From assembly GCA_030268105.1 (NCBI GenBank), contig BSDZ01000019.1, forward strand, positions 2,543,501-2,607,500: a DNA stretch of 64,000 nucleotides, in the 5' to 3' direction. The position numbers and the translations under genes were made by a program. Shown here piece by piece: positions 51,136 to 63,290 of the stretch. Origin of the DNA: Volvox africanus. Lineage: Eukaryota > Chlorophyta > Chlorophyceae > Chlamydomonadales > Volvocaceae. The notes below the pieces were generated by a model. The model was not told where the DNA came from, did not search any database, and saw only the letters and a list, made by a program, of their open reading frames with translations. Each line of letters starts with the position of its first letter. Position 1 is the stretch's first letter.

Positions 51136-52334
51136 CGCAAGCCAACCGGATGGTGGCCTCGCCGCTAGAAGCATTTTCACTGATCCTGATACTGTAGGAA
51201 CCCGTATTATGTCAGATCCCATTATCCTTCAGACCCCTTCACACTTAATTGTACCACTGTCGGCAGCGGCTACAATGAGTGAAGGAGCTGGAGCGCAACG
51301 GGCTCTGGTAACACCTGCGGTTCAAGAACCCATCGGGATAGGTAATGAAGTTGACCATCCCCGTGCCTAAGCTCAATATTTCCGCTGATGAGAAGGCAAA
51401 GAATTCAGGACATAGTGTCGCGGATAGGACGCGAGCCTACGTTCGTGATGCTAGACAATATTTACAAGCGGTGCACGGCGGGGGATGCGGTTCCATTAAA
51501 TGCCTGTTCGTTGGAAACACTCTTGAGGGTGCCGCAAAGGATTGGTATGACAAGTGGACTACTGCTAGAGTCAAATACACGTTTGATAACCTGATCGATG
51601 CTCTTCTCGCTCATTTTGCTACTGAAGTTTGCTCGTGTAGTAACAAGGCTCATAAGGCGCTGGCACAAGGCAGGTACCATATGCGTCCAAACGAGACCGT
51701 TCCTGCTTATCAGTCGCGTTTTGAGGCACTGATAACTCCTATCGTTAACTTTCCTGAGGAGGATCATATCTTTTGGTTTCATCGCGGTCTTACCGAATCC
51801 CTAGCACGATGGTGTGCAACGGACCTTAATGGAATCCCGTTCCAATCCTATGATGCTTTAGTAACTTTCTCTAGAGGTGCGGAGGTTCGAAATTTGGCTG
51901 GACGTGACGCTAAACAAATCCATCCTCGCGTCCACGCGATGCGAGCGCAGGAACCGCCTTCGGAGACGGCACCGAAGGACCAGGGTCCTGATCGCCAACG
52001 CCCTGTGGTGGCCGCGACTACCTTTCGAAAGGAAAGACGGTATGACGCTCGCGGACGCCAAAGCCCGGGCACTCACGGGTCTGCAGGAACCGGGCCAAGT
52101 TCGGGCCATGTTAAAGGAAAACGAAGAGGGAGCAAGCCGACTGTAACTGCAATGCAGAACGCTGCTCCTAGCACTAAAAAGCCCCGGACAGAAGATCCGT
52201 ACATGCAGAAGTGGGAGTGCCGACGTTCAGAGTTTGATCGTCGGAAGTTTGCTAATCTCCGCTTGAGGTGTGCAGGGGAGCATCCCACTCACGAGTGTCC
52301 TCTTTTACCGCCTTTTGTACCCAAGACGACTTAG
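51136..52334 (+). pseudogene. gag: gag of E5, main part
   Basis: Continues from 15773 in frame (T-ASQPDGGLAARSIF…LQTPSHLIVPLSAAATMSE). A frame change near 51340 leads into the long open frame 51345-52334 with KLTIPVPKLNIS, AYVRDARQYLQAVHGG, KDWYDKWTTA, SRFEALITPIVNF, FWFHRGLTESLARWC and a knuckle in which the first Cys is Arg (LRLRCAGEHPTHEC). Ends at TAG 52332-52334. Confidence 0.86.
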
Positions 52335-52375
52335 GAAGTTGCCCGGGTTGTGGAGGAAGGGACTCCTCCTGGGAC
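52332..52375 (+). promoter_or_regulatory. UAG readthrough cassette of E5
   Basis: TAG, 7 nt spacer, CCCGGG that can pair with the following CCTGGG, with an alternative inner GGAGG/CCTCC stem. The frame continues E-V-A-R-V into pol. Confidence 0.55.
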
Positions 52376-54480
52376 TGAAGGACTTGAACGTGGCCGCTGG
52401 CTATCGTTTTGACCGGCAATGAAGGCGTTGTTACCCTCTATTTTCGGACAAATTGAGCGTGCTATCAAGCAACGCTTTTCACTTGATGGTCGCACGGGAC
52501 TGACCCATTTTGACTCGCTGTGTAACTGGTTCACACCGCGCTGTCCTCTTTCGTCCCTCGATTTGTCCGGCCACGTTACTTTGTTTATCCCTTCGTCTTT
52601 CCGTGAGTTGTGCGAACAGCTCACCAGGTATAAAAGATATCGTCGTCAAAATCCGGACACTGCAGCTTGCATACTAATTCCCTCTTACAGTCAGTGCAAA
52701 GCTGCGTCGCTGCTGGAAGGTATGCAATGTGTTCTCCGATTCGAGTCGGACACTGTTCTGTTCAATGGTGTGGATGTGACCAGGAAACAAACGGAATAGC
52801 CCAAATTATCTTATGCTGCTGAAGTTTGGTTTGAGGCCCCTATATCGGACTTTACCAGGTTCGAGCCTGCTCTAGGATCCCTTCTACTTTCCGTGGAGTC
52901 GACTCCAACAGGAAATCGTGTTCCTATCATCGAAATCGGCCTCGGTGGTCGACTGATGAAGGCGCTCGTGGATACCGGCGTCAGCGATGACTTCATCTCG
53001 GCGAAGGAGGTGAACGCATTGGGGTTGACCCCTCAGTCGTCTGATTGTGCACAGGTTACCCTCGCTGATGGAGGTAAGCATCCCATCGTGGGCAGGATCA
53101 CCCTGAGCCTATCGATAGACCCTCTGCGTGTTAGGGCCCAACCGTATGTGCTACAAGGTCTTTCGGAGACGGCACAGTACATTTTGGGTGCCGTGACATT
53201 ACGGCAGTACCGTGCGCGCATCGATATGGAGTCCACCACACTTAGTTTGTGCAAAGGGAACCTATCGACTAAGGTACCTTTCCTGTCGTACCAAGATGTC
53301 ACACCAGAGGAGGGCGGAACTGTGCGGAGCCTGTGGTTAATTTTGCTTTAGCGGCGTTAGTCTGCCGAAATCAAGAACCCAAGCTAATTGGGTGCAAAGA
53401 AACCGATCAGATGATACGGAAAGGCGCCCATGTGTTGCTTGTGAGGCCACGGGTGCAGTCGAATGCTACCACCGTGCAGTCCACCGTGAAGGATCTTGAG
53501 GTCGAAGCCCTCCTGCAAAAATATGCTGATGTCTTTGGCGACATCCCAGGGCTCCCACCTATGCGACCTGTTGACCATACGATCCCTCTTGTGCCCGGAG
53601 CACAACCCGTTTCACGACTTATGTACAGGTTAAGCCCGTTAGAGCTGGATGAAGTGAAGCGGCAAGTGAGGGATCTGCTCGCAAAGGGTATGATTTGGCA
53701 CAGCACATCGCCATACTCCGCACCGATATTGTTTGTCGGTAAGAAGGATGGGACGTTGCGAATGTGCATTGATTATCAGGGCTTGAATGTGACTACGATT
53801 AAAAATCGCTACCCTTTGCCGCGCGTCGATGACCTGCTCGATAAGTTGAAAGGCTCAGCTTATTTTTCCTCGATTGATCTACAACAGGGGTATAATCAGA
53901 TACGCATTGCTGCTTCTGATATTCCGAAAACCGCTTTCCGGACCCCCTTTGGTCACTTCGAGTACACGGTCTTGTCGTTTGGACTTACTAATGCGCCTGC
54001 TACATTTCAAGCAGTGATGAATGTCATGTTTAGACCGTATATTGACAGGTTCGTCGTTTGTTATTTGGATGATATTTTAATATATTCCAAGACGCGCGAG
54101 GAGCACCTGAAGCATCTCAAGCTCGTGCTTGAGGTGATGAAGCGGGAGCAATTGTTTGCTAAACTAAATTGTTAGCCAAATGCTCTTGGGCGCAGCCTCA
54201 GGTGGAGTATTTGGGCCACATTGTGTCGGCCACTGGGGTAAGGATGGACCCACGGAAGGTAGCTGTGGTTCGCGAATGGCCCGCGCCTCAGAACCTCACC
54301 GAGCTACGCCAGTTCTTAGGTTTGACCAACTACTTCCGTAAGTTTATTAATAAATACTCCATTATTGCGGCCCCGCTTACAAATCTGACGTGGAAAGGAG
54401 GTTTTGCTTCTCTCGAAGCTTGGACACCCAGGTGTCCAAGCGGGCGTTTGAAGAGCTCAAGTGAATCATCGCCGACGACG
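52335..54480 (+). pseudogene. pol: pol of E5: N-terminal domain, protease, RT, start of RNase H
   Basis: In gag frame past TAG, broken by TGA (CGA in others) near 52410 and TAG near 52797. N-terminal domain KALLPSIFGQIERAIKQRF…; protease KALVDTGVSDDFIS (DTG followed by V, about 52970), [19 protein letters not shown]; frameshift near 53340; RT intact through [32 protein letters not shown] to about 54160, where a small duplication (CTAAATTGTTAGCCAAATG) causes a stop. RT continues in the next frame to 54480, then E12 LTR sequence. Confidence 0.85.
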
Positions 54481-55289
54481 TATCCTTCCTTCCTAAATCA
54501 TGCACTGAATCTGCACGTGTGAGTGTTAGCTAAGTGCGCACCGTGCTTACAAACAGCAAGGCGATCTAATGCGAGTAAAGTGACAGCGGAAGACTTATAA
54601 ATAAGGAAAGATTCAACTTACAATGATCTTCAGTTGCAAATTAGGAGTCTGCCGTCAGACCCCACGGGCAATGTTCATCATTCGGCTGGAGATGGTATGC
54701 TAGAGTAGCTCAGGCCGATAATAAATGAGTAAAACGTATATGATAGAATCAGATTGAGTTAAGTACGCAAGTACTTGATCCAAAGTAGCGTCAAGCCGAC
54801 TTCCGTCTCTAGGTGGCCGTCCTTGCACCTATCACGTCGTGATACCGATGTGCAGTACAGGTCTCACTGGATTCCGATCTCAAGTGTGAGTACCTTCTTA
54901 ACACTGTTCTGAATATTGCGTAAATCGTGATATTAATGGATGCAACGCATGCAATATGTGAAGGTCCGAATATCGATATTCAGTTGCCGACCCAACCATC
55001 GCGATCGTCGCGTTCCCGCATATGTGTATGGTTTATGACACGGATGAGGTAATAGTATTTAAAGTATTATTACGTGAGATATTATGCCAATAGATAGATC
55101 GCGCATTGATATCAGCCTCGAGTCAAACATGTTGACTGACAGCGCGATGTCGTAGATGATAATGCGACGTGCCTGATTAGCTAGATATACTTGAATATAT
55201 CATGCTAATATGATTATATCATAATCCATAATGCTCGAATGTATTGCGGCCTACTTCAGTGCAAACGGTGATCAAACCGGCGTACAACA
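54481..55289 (-). repeat. 3' LTR of E12 (LTR-A)
   Basis: 809 bp, starting TATCCTTCC (TGTTG missing) and ending GGCGTACAACA; the PPT complement ACTATCCCCCCTCC and hairpin ATGCAGCG-TCCT-CGCTGCAT follow at 55290-55330. Confidence 0.87.
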
Positions 55290-55339
55290 ACTATCCCCCC
55301 TCCGGTATGCAGCGTCCTCGCTGCATCGTACAGCATCGC

Positions 55340-58320
55340 CTGCAGAGATCATTGGGTCTGTGTGGCACGTAGACGATCTTCCTCCAATAGGGGCTTCATT
55401 TCTGGCGAGAAGTTACGTGTTGGCTCCCAAGAGTTGTGCTCGCTAGAATAGCCAGTCCACTTGACCAGGTACTCGTGTACCTTCTGCTTTCATCATTGTT
55501 GACCAATACGATGAACCCGATAATCTAGGATTCGCTCCACATTGTACACCTTTTGCTTGCCGGAAATGTTACGTCTCGTTTGGATTTATTATGGTAGTCC
55601 GTCGTCCGTTGTTGTGCCGTGTCCAAACATGCCTTCGCATCTGTCATGTGGAATAGGAACGACTTGGCAAAGATTTTAGCCGCAGGGATGTTCACTTCCA
55701 ATTCTCGCCACACGGGTAGCGCAGGATGGAATCCATAATTCAGAAAGAAAGGGCTTTGACCTGTAAAACGGTTAACAGCATTGTTAAGCACAAATTCTGC
55801 CAAAGTCAGAAACGTATCTAAAACGGGGTGTGTGTGTCCCGCAAAATTTCTTAACATATCGGCCAGCGTGCGATTTGTGCGTTTGGTTTGCCCATCGGAT
55901 TGTGGATGATATGCTGTGCTCAGATGAACGCGCATACCGACGAGTTCACATAGCGCTTCCCAAAACTTAGACGTGAATTGACTGCCGCAATCGGATATCA
56001 CATTTTTAGGAATGCCATGCAATCGGACCACATTATCGAAAAATAATCGTGCTGTTTGCTCAGCGGTGCAAGACGAGGTGCAGGGGCCTAAGTGAACCAT
56101 CTTGGTCAAGCGATTGACCATAACAAACACCGAGTCGTATCCCCCCTCAGTTTTGGGCAGCGCGACTACGAAGTCCATTGAAACACTTTTCCAAGGGGCA
56201 TCTGGTATAGGTAAAGGTTGTAATAAACCCTGGCCCTTACCGGATAGTGCTTTATTGCGCTGACATAAACTGCACCTTTGCATAAAGTTTTCCGCATCCT
56301 TCACCATGCGCGGCCACCAGAACGAGCGTCATACTAGCTCTGCCAAACGTGTAGTTCAGGGTGTCCTGCTAACGGGTCTTCATGGAACCAGGCAAGAATC
56401 GTGGCGCAAAGCGTCGTCGTTCAGCACAATGATTTGTGTGGTCGAGCCATCCTTCCGCAGCCATAAATCGTTGCGCTTGTGCAGATGTTCCATATTATTT
56501 GGCGAATCGAATCATGAATCTGCTTCATACGCCACCTTGAGTCGTTTCATGAGGTCCGCTGCTATCGGCACCTCCTGACTGGCTAGTCGTCGGTTGAGCA
56601 TGGGGACAATCTGTAAAAATGTCAGCGGTTTGTGGTCGGTCTTCAATGTAAAAGGGCGGCCTTTGAGGTAACAGCGCCAATCCTTTAGAGCATGTAGGAC
56701 TGCCAACAGCTCCTGCTCTCTGGTCGTGTATCAGGTCTCCGCACCCGTGAATTTCTTACTAATACAGTGCCGCTTCCATGTAGGGAGGCGTCCGATATTA
56801 CTTCTACACGGAATGGTAACGAGTAATCAGGATAACGTCGTCAGTGATGATTCACGTGAGCTCTTCAAATGCCCGCTGGCACGGGTGTCCAGGCCTCGAG
56901 AGAAGTGAAGCCTCCTTTCCTCGTCAGATTTTTAAGCGGGGCCGCATTAATAGAGTATTTATTAATAACCTGACGGAAGTAGTTGGTCAAACAAAAGTAC
57001 TGGTGTAGTTCAGTGAGGTTCTGAGGCGCAGGCCATTTGCAAACCACAGCTACCTTCCGTGGGTCCATCCTTATTCCCGTGGCCGATATGATGTGGCCCA
57101 AATACTCCACCTGAGGCTGCGCCCAAAAACATTTGGCTAACAATTTAGTTTAGCAAACAATTGCTCCCGCTTCATCACCTCAAGCACGAGCTCGAGATGC
57201 TTCAGGTGCTCCTCTCGCGTCTTGGAATATATCAGAATATCATCCAAATAACAAACGACGAACCAGACGGTCTGAACATGCGATCCATCACTGCTTGAAA
57301 TGTGGCGGGCGCATTAGTAAGTCCAAATGGCAAGACCGTGTGCTCAAAGTGACCGAGGGGGGTCCGAAAAGCGGTTTTCGGTATATCAGAAGCAGGGATG
57401 CGTATCTGATTATACACCTGTTGGAGGTCAATCGAGGAAAATAAGCTGAGCCTTTCAGCTTATCGAGCAGGTCATCGACGCGCGGCAAAGGGTAGCGATT
57501 TTTAATGGTAGTCGCATTCAAGCCCCGATAATTGATGCACATGCGTAACGTCCCATCCTTCTTACCGACGAATAATATCGGTGCAGAATATAGCGATGTG
57601 CTGGGCCGAATCATACCCTTTGCGAGCAGATCCCTCACTTGCCGCTTCACTTCATCCAGCTCTAACGGACTTAACCTATACATATGTCATGAAACGAATT
57701 GTGCTCCGAGCACGAGAGGGATCGTATGGTCAGCAGGTAACATAGGTGGGAGCCCCAGGATGACAAATGCATCGGTATAGTTTGGCAATGGGGGGCTGCG
57801 ACCTCAGAATCTTTCACAAGAAACTGCGCGGTGGTAGCAATCGATTGCACCCAGGGCCTCACAAGCAATTCATGGGCGCATTCCCTTATCATTTGATAGG
57901 CTTCTTTTGCGCCCTTCAAGCTTGGGTTCTTTATTTCGGCGGACGAACGCCGCTAAACGAAATTAACCACAGGCTCCGCACAGTTCCGCCCTCCTCTGGT
58001 GTGACATCTTGGTACGACAAACAAGGTACCTTTGGGGATAGGTTCCCTTTTGCACAATGGCCAATAACCTGAAGGATTAGACGACTATGGGATCAATCCC
58101 TTTATGCTTATCACTTCATCGAGATAAGGTCGTCAGTGACACCCGTAGCATGTGGGTGTTCCGAAAATTTGATCAACAAAATCGACTTCGGTACCATCAA
58201 AAGGATCCAGCCGTGGATTGCCTCTGCATCATTCCTACGATTCACCACGATCACAACTAAAGGATTCGTTAGGGGCACACGAATACTGGCCATCAAACTA
58301 TTTAGTCAAAGGTAGCGAAG
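55340..58320 (-). pseudogene. pol: pol of E12
   Basis: Chromodomain debris (about 55345-55480), then a deletion that joins KQK/RMxW…ES-type sequence to integrase RDVTF, removing the GPY region. Integrase core 55580-56307 is open: [35 protein letters not shown] (DRGG changed to DCGS), AYHPQSDGQTKRTNRT. RNase H fragments (56512-56830), RT in several frames (56865-57683: [37 protein letters not shown]), and protease-linker debris to 58070. The YLDD region is damaged by a small deletion near 57265. Confidence 0.78.
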
Positions 58321-58326
58321 AGTCTC
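58073..58326 (-). other. Remains of E12 between protease and gag
   Basis: Non-coding debris alignable with E2 3700-4400 and E6 18400-18600; ends at GTCTC where E13 is inserted. Confidence 0.55.
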
Positions 58327-59141
58327 TGTTGTACGCGGGTTTGATCGCCGTTCATACCAGAGTAGACTGCAACCCATTCAAGCATCATGAAGCATGATAT
58401 AATCATATTAGCATGATATATTCACGTATATCTAGCTAATCAGGCCTTTCACATTATCATCTACGACATCCCGCTGTCAGTCAACATGTTTGACTCGACG
58501 CTGATAATTAATGTGTGATCTATCCATTGGCATATGATATCACGTAATAATACTTTAAATATTATTACCTCATTTACGTCATAAACCATACGTGTATGCG
58601 AGAATGCGACGATCGTGATGGTTGGGTCGGCAACTGAATATCGATATTCGGACCTTTGCATATTGCATGCGTTGCATCCAATAATATCACGGATGACACG
58701 ATATTTAGAACAGTACTACGAAGGCACTCACACTTGAGATCGGAATCTAGTGAGACCTGTACTGCGCATCGGTATCACGACGTGATATGTGTGAGGACGG
58801 CCGCCTAGAGACCGAAGTCGGCTTGACGCTACTTTGGATCAAGTACTCGTGTACTTAACTCGGTCTAAATCAGATATATAAATTTTACTCATTTATATTC
58901 GGCCTGAGCTATTCCAGCATAGCATTCCCAGCCGGATGATGAACATTGCCTGCGGGGTCTGACGGCAGACTCCTAATTTGCAACTGAAGATCATTGTAAG
59001 TTGAATCTTTCCTTATTTATAAGTCTTCCGCTGTCACGTTGCTTGTACTGAAGTGTCTTGCTGTTCGTAAGCACCATGCACGTGTAGCTAATACTCAGAC
59101 GTGCAGATTCAGTGCATGATTGAAGAAGGAAGGATACAACA
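58327..59141 (+). repeat. 5' LTR of E13 (LTR-A)
   Basis: 815 bp, TGTTGTACGCGGG to GGATACAACA. Confidence 0.9.
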
Positions 59142-59145
59142 AATT

Positions 59146-59164
59146 TGGTATCGAGACAGGTTCG
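59146..59164 (+). other. Primer binding site of E13
   Basis: TGGTATCGAGACAGGTTCG, identical to family B although the LTR is type A. Confidence 0.72.
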
Positions 59165-59204
59165 TTGCCTGATTGTCTAATGATGCTTGATCGGAAGTAA
59201 GTTC

Positions 59205-59485
59205 TTTCTAGGACGACTGTCGACGATGGGCGACATAGCCCACTAGACATTATTGCCAAAGAACTTGTCCACGCTGTATTAGATACTGTTGCTTCCAAAT
59301 TGTGATTGCTTTTATACCTTTGTAGTTTACTGCAATTGTGGTGTGAGCCTTCTCTCTGAGTTGCAGGTGAAACTAGTGGTCCGGCACCGTTTGCGATAGC
59401 TTCTGGTTACAACTTGCGTTCTAATCAGCTGGAGGCTTTGATTGCACGGACTTTAGGGACCAACTGAGTACATATCTGCCATATC
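59205..59485 (+). pseudogene. Decayed leader ORF of E13
   Basis: SPLDIIAKELVHAVLDTVAS is readable at about 59238-59297 in place of PLDTFAEDLGRAVLDAAAS, but the ATG is lost. A CTGAGTTGCAG acceptor lies near 59358-59368 and NQLEALIARTL-like exon 2 sequence follows. Confidence 0.5.
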
Positions 59486-60300
59486 TGTTGTATCCTCCCT
59501 TCTTCAATCATGCACTGATTCTGCACGTCTGAGTATTAGCTACACGTGCATGGTGCTTACAAACAGCAAGACACTTCAGTGCAAGCAACGTGACAGCGGA
59601 AGACTTATAAATAAGGAAAGATTCAACTTACAATGATCTTCAGTTGCAAATTAGGAGTCTGCCGTCAGACCCCGCGGGCAGTGTTCATCATCCGGCTGGA
59701 AATGCTATGCTAGAATAGCTCAGGCCGATAATAAATAAGTAATACGTATATATCAGAATCAGACCGAGTTAAGTACACGAGTACTTGACCCAAAATAGCG
59801 TCAAGCCGACTTCGGTCTCTAGGCGGCCATCCTCGCACTTATCACGCCGCGATACTGATGTGCAGTACAGGTCTCACTGGATTCCGATCTCAAGTGTGAG
59901 TACCTTCATAGCACTATTCTAAAGACCGCGTAATCCGTGACATTAATGAATGCAGCGCATGCAATATGTGAAGGTCCGAATATCGATATTCGGTTGCCGA
60001 CCCAACCATCGTGATCATCGCATTCTCCCATACGCGTATGGTTTATGACATAGATGAGGTAATAATATTTAAAGTATTATTACGTGATATAATATGCCAA
60101 TGGATAGATCGCGCATAAATTATCAGCCTCGAGTCAAACATGTTGACCGACAGCGCGATGTCATAGATGATAATGCGACATGCCTGATTAGCTAGATATA
60201 CTTGAATATATCATGCTAATATGATTATATCATGATCCATAATGCTCGAATGCATTGCGGCCTACTTCGGTGCCAACGGTGATCAAACCGGCGTATAACA
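59486..60300 (-). repeat. 3' LTR of E14 (LTR-A)
   Basis: 815 bp, plus-strand TGTTGTATCC to GGCGTATAACA; PPT complement at 60301. Confidence 0.9.
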
Positions 60301-60358
60301 ACTATCCCCCCTCCCATATGCAGCATCCTTGCTGCATTGGACAGCATCGACTGCAGAG

Positions 60359-61856
60359 ATCATTGGGTCTGCGTGGCACAAATGGGAGCTGCCTCCAATA
60401 GAGAGTTTTCATCCGGCGAAAAGTTACGTGCCGACTCCCATGAGTTGTGCTCACTAGAATAGCCAGTCCACTTGACTTGATACTCGTGCATTGTCCGCTT
60501 TTGCCGGCGTCGGCCCACACGGCAAGTACGATAATCTAACACCCGCTCCACGTTGTAAACCTTCCGTTTACCAGCGATCCAGGTCTCCAGGACTGGTTAA
60601 ACCGCTGCAGGGGTGTTAGCAAGCTCAGGGGCAGGTTCCGTACCACAGTAAGGCATACGAGGGATACATGGAACGTGGGGTGAAGCATACCCTTAGCAGG
60701 CAAATCAGTTGCCTGGCACTGCACTTTGTCCATCATAGTGGGCTCAACCTGTACATGCATCGTGCAACAGGTTGTGCTTCAGGTACTGTTGTGTCAGCCT
60801 ACAAAGGCCCAATCGAAAGATGACCGTCGGCGGTCCAATCTTTGACACTACCCATAGATACCTCAGGATACTACAGGGACATCATGAAAGATGTTTGTAA
60901 GTCCTTGCAGCAAGGCTTCGATCTCAGGATCTACAGAAGTCTGTGCGGTGGTGGCATTGCAAATGCAACCAAGGCCTAATAAGCAGTCCATGGGCACCCT
61001 GTCGTGGCATACGAACAGCTCCCTCACCCATGACTGGCTTGGGTTCAGTTTGCGCGCCCATTGCGGTCGCAGCAAAGTTCACCATAGACACCGCCTCAGC
61101 TCTGCCCCCCTCTCGTGTGACATCTGGTACCCTTCGACAGAGTCCCCTTTGCATAAGGGTGGCAGACTGCAATGTCGAAGCACGCATGGTACTACAGTAA
61201 TGTCAAAGACCCCAATACGTACGGCGCAGTGCCAGCAAGATTTTCAGCACGTACGAACGGGTCACAACACGCAGAGGACCTAGCAACAGGTTAAGGGTAA
61301 TCCTGCCCAGCAACGGGACATTTACTCCCATACATGAGAGCAACCTGTACCCAATCCGACGACTGTGGGAGCATCCCACTGCATTCACCTCTGCATAATA
61401 GGTGAAGTTATCTATGGCACGGCAAGTGCCTTCAGTGTACGGCCAGCAAGACCGACCTGAATAGCTGGGAGACAATTTAACGACTGTGGGGGCATCCCAC
61501 GGCATTCACCTCTGCATAATAGGTGAAGTCGTCTATGGCACGGCAGGTGCCTTCAGCGTACGGCCAGCAAGACCGACCAGGAGACACGCTACATACCCTT
61601 TAGCAGAGCCTCAACCTTGCGCTGGCTATAGGCAGGGAGCAAAACACATACAGCGGTGTCTGGATATTGACGTGTACTCCTGTACAAAGTAAGCTGTACG
61701 AACAGCTCACATAGAGATGAGGGGATGAACATAACGGTACTTTTCAAGGACCAGAAGACAACCATGCCTTCATAGCTGGTCATACAAACGACCACCAACT
61801 ACACGTTTGTTCAGCATTCCGGGTGGAATCAACTCCACATCAATCCGGGCAATCCC
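60359..61856 (-). pseudogene. pol: pol remnant of E14
   Basis: Mirror of the E9 remnant: N-terminal domain fragment (FIPSSLCELFVQLTLY, 61720), doubled protease region, NFAATAMGAQTEPK, mini-element at 60787-60875, QATDLPAKGM fused to HPTFHVSL (about 60690), and an open chromodomain frame 60551-60360 (HEYQVKWTGYSSEHNSWES). No RT, RNase H or integrase core. Nearly identical to E9. Confidence 0.82.
60787..60875 (-). mobile_element. 89 bp mini-element in E14
   Basis: Reverse copy of 48807-48895: minus strand TGTAGTATCCTGAGG to GACACAACA. Confidence 0.6.
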
Positions 61857-61859
61857 CTA
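61819..61859 (-). promoter_or_regulatory. UAG readthrough cassette of E14
   Basis: TAG at 61859-61857 followed by GGG-ATT-GCC-CGG; CCGG elements at both ends of 61819-61850 and an inner GTGGA/TCCAC can pair. The frame continues G-I-A-R-I. Confidence 0.5.
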
Positions 61860-62957
61860 CCTTGGTGACATGGCCAAAGGCGGCAACAACGGGCAATCCT
61901 TCGTGAGGTGGTCCGCCGTACACCTCCAGCACACATTAGCCGTCTTCCGACGCTCCAGCTCGGGACGCTTGCAATCCCACTTCGGCAAGAAGGGGTCCTT
62001 CGTGCGCATCCGCTTTGCACGGGGGTGGGAGTTTTGCACTGCAGCCGCCGTTGGCGCACCTCCCCGCTTTTTGCTCTTGTCTGGACCAGAGCTTGGGCCT
62101 GCGCGCGCTGATCCACGGGCCCCGGTGCCTGAACCACCACGAGCACCGCGGCGCCTCTCTGTGTGCATGACCGTCGCAGCCGTCGTAGGGCGCGCAGCAC
62201 CAAGGTCATGATCGTTGGTTACAACTTCATCAGTCGGATCCTGTGCTTGCACAGCATTTGCACGTGGGGTAGGTTTAGGATCATCCTGACCAGCGAGGAA
62301 ACGTACCTCAGTTCCCCGAGCAAATTTTACCAAGGCATCGTACGTCCGGAACGGTTCTCCAGATAAATCAGCAGCACACCATTTTGACAGAGTCTTCGTC
62401 AGGCCGCAATGAAACCAAAAGATGCGATCATCCTCGGAGAAGTTCGCAATGGGTGTCACTAGTGCTTCGAAGCATGACTGGTACGCAGGTACATTTTCAT
62501 GTGCACGCATGTAATATGTGCCTTGCGCCAATGCCTTACGGGCCTCAACATTACGTGCATGTACCTCTGTAGCAAATCGTGCAAGCAATGCAGCAATCAA
62601 TTCATCGAACGTTAAGTCACTCCGTGCAGTGGTCCATTCGTCATATCAGTCTTTCGCCGCGCCCGAGAGGGTGTTGCCGACGAAGAGACATTTAATACCA
62701 TCATTTCCACCACCATGGACCGCCTGCAGGTACTTGTTAGTATCGCGCACATGTGCACGAGTTGCATCAGCAACACTACGTCCGGGGGTCCTAGGCTTCT
62801 CATCATACGCAATATGAAGCTTAGGCACAGGGATCGTGAGTTTCATCACCTCAGGAATACTGGCGTGGTCCTGTATTTGAGGCGACAGCAGACCCCGTTG
62901 ATCCACAGCTCCATCCATAGTCGTAGTGGCGACAGTACTCTTCAGGATTGCGAGCAA
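61857..62957 (-). pseudogene. gag: gag of E14 (group A3)
   Basis: Two frames: 62957-62646 (DGAVDQRGLLSPQIQDHASI, KLTIPVPKLHIAYDEK, AHVRDTNKYLQAVHGG, GNTLSGAAKD, TGA at 62648-62646) and 62600-61857 (MIAALLARFATEVHARNVEA, SCFEALVTPIANFSEDDRI, FWFHCGLTKTLSKWC, linker, knuckle CWRCTADHLTKDC). The TGA replaces TGG of KDWY. At its N-terminus the frame is fused to leader ORF sequence (LLAILKSTVA) by a deletion that removed the original start. Confidence 0.83.
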
Positions 62958-63267
62958 GTGTAGCGAATACGTGCTCAGCTGGTCCCAATCTTAGTAGTCT
63001 CCACTGGTCAGAATGCAGATTATAACCAGGAAATATCGCAAGCAGTGCCGGACAGCTAAATTCACCTGCAACTCAGAGCGCAAGCTCCCACAACAAATGC
63101 AGGCAACTAGAAAAGAACAGCAACAATCACAAACCAGAAGCAACGGTGTCCAATAGAGCGTGGACAAGTTCTTCGGTGATAATGTCTAGTGGGCTACGTC
63201 GCCCATCGTCGACAGTCGTCCTAGAAAGAACTTACTTCCGATTTAGCACCATGAGACAATCAGGCAA
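62958..63267 (-). pseudogene. Decayed leader ORF of E14
   Basis: Exon 1 remnant PLDIITEELVHALLDTVAS is readable around 63145-63202, a GCAG acceptor near 63068-63075, and exon 2 remnant with a frameshift. The end of exon 2 now reads directly into gag. Confidence 0.5.
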
Positions 63268-63286
63268 CGAACCTGTCTCGATACCA
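63268..63286 (-). other. Primer binding site of E14
   Basis: TGGTATCGAGACAGGTTCG on the minus strand, 4 nt from the LTR. Confidence 0.72.
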
Positions 63287-63290
63287 AATT

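Larger units (their letters stand above)
11574..54480 (+). mobile_element. E5: Ty3/gypsy chromovirus, group A2, outermost traceable element of the nest
   Basis: Pieces in order: 5' LTR (11574-11888, 14659-14771, 14876-15260), PBS, leader ORF, gag start (15739-15773), then after the E6 insertion gag (51136-52334) and pol (52335-54480). It is truncated in RNase H where the E12 LTR begins. The gag halves join precisely at the GGCAC target duplication of E6. Everything between 15774 and 51130 is nested inside it. Confidence 0.85.
54481..58326 (-). mobile_element. E12: Ty3/gypsy chromovirus, group A1, decayed
   Basis: Minus-strand element: 3' LTR-A lacking its first 5 bp (54481-55289), pol in reverse order to about 58320, cut there by E13. 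gag and 5' LTR are outside the window. It adjoins E5 RNase H; the missing TGTTG suggests a small deletion at the boundary. Confidence 0.82.
58327..59485 (+). mobile_element. E13: group A3 element, 5' end only
   Basis: 5' LTR-A 58327-59141, PBS TGGTATCGAGACAGGTTCG (59146-59164) and a decayed leader. Cut by the E14 LTR at 59486 (preceding bases ATATC). The rest lies beyond the window. Confidence 0.82.
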
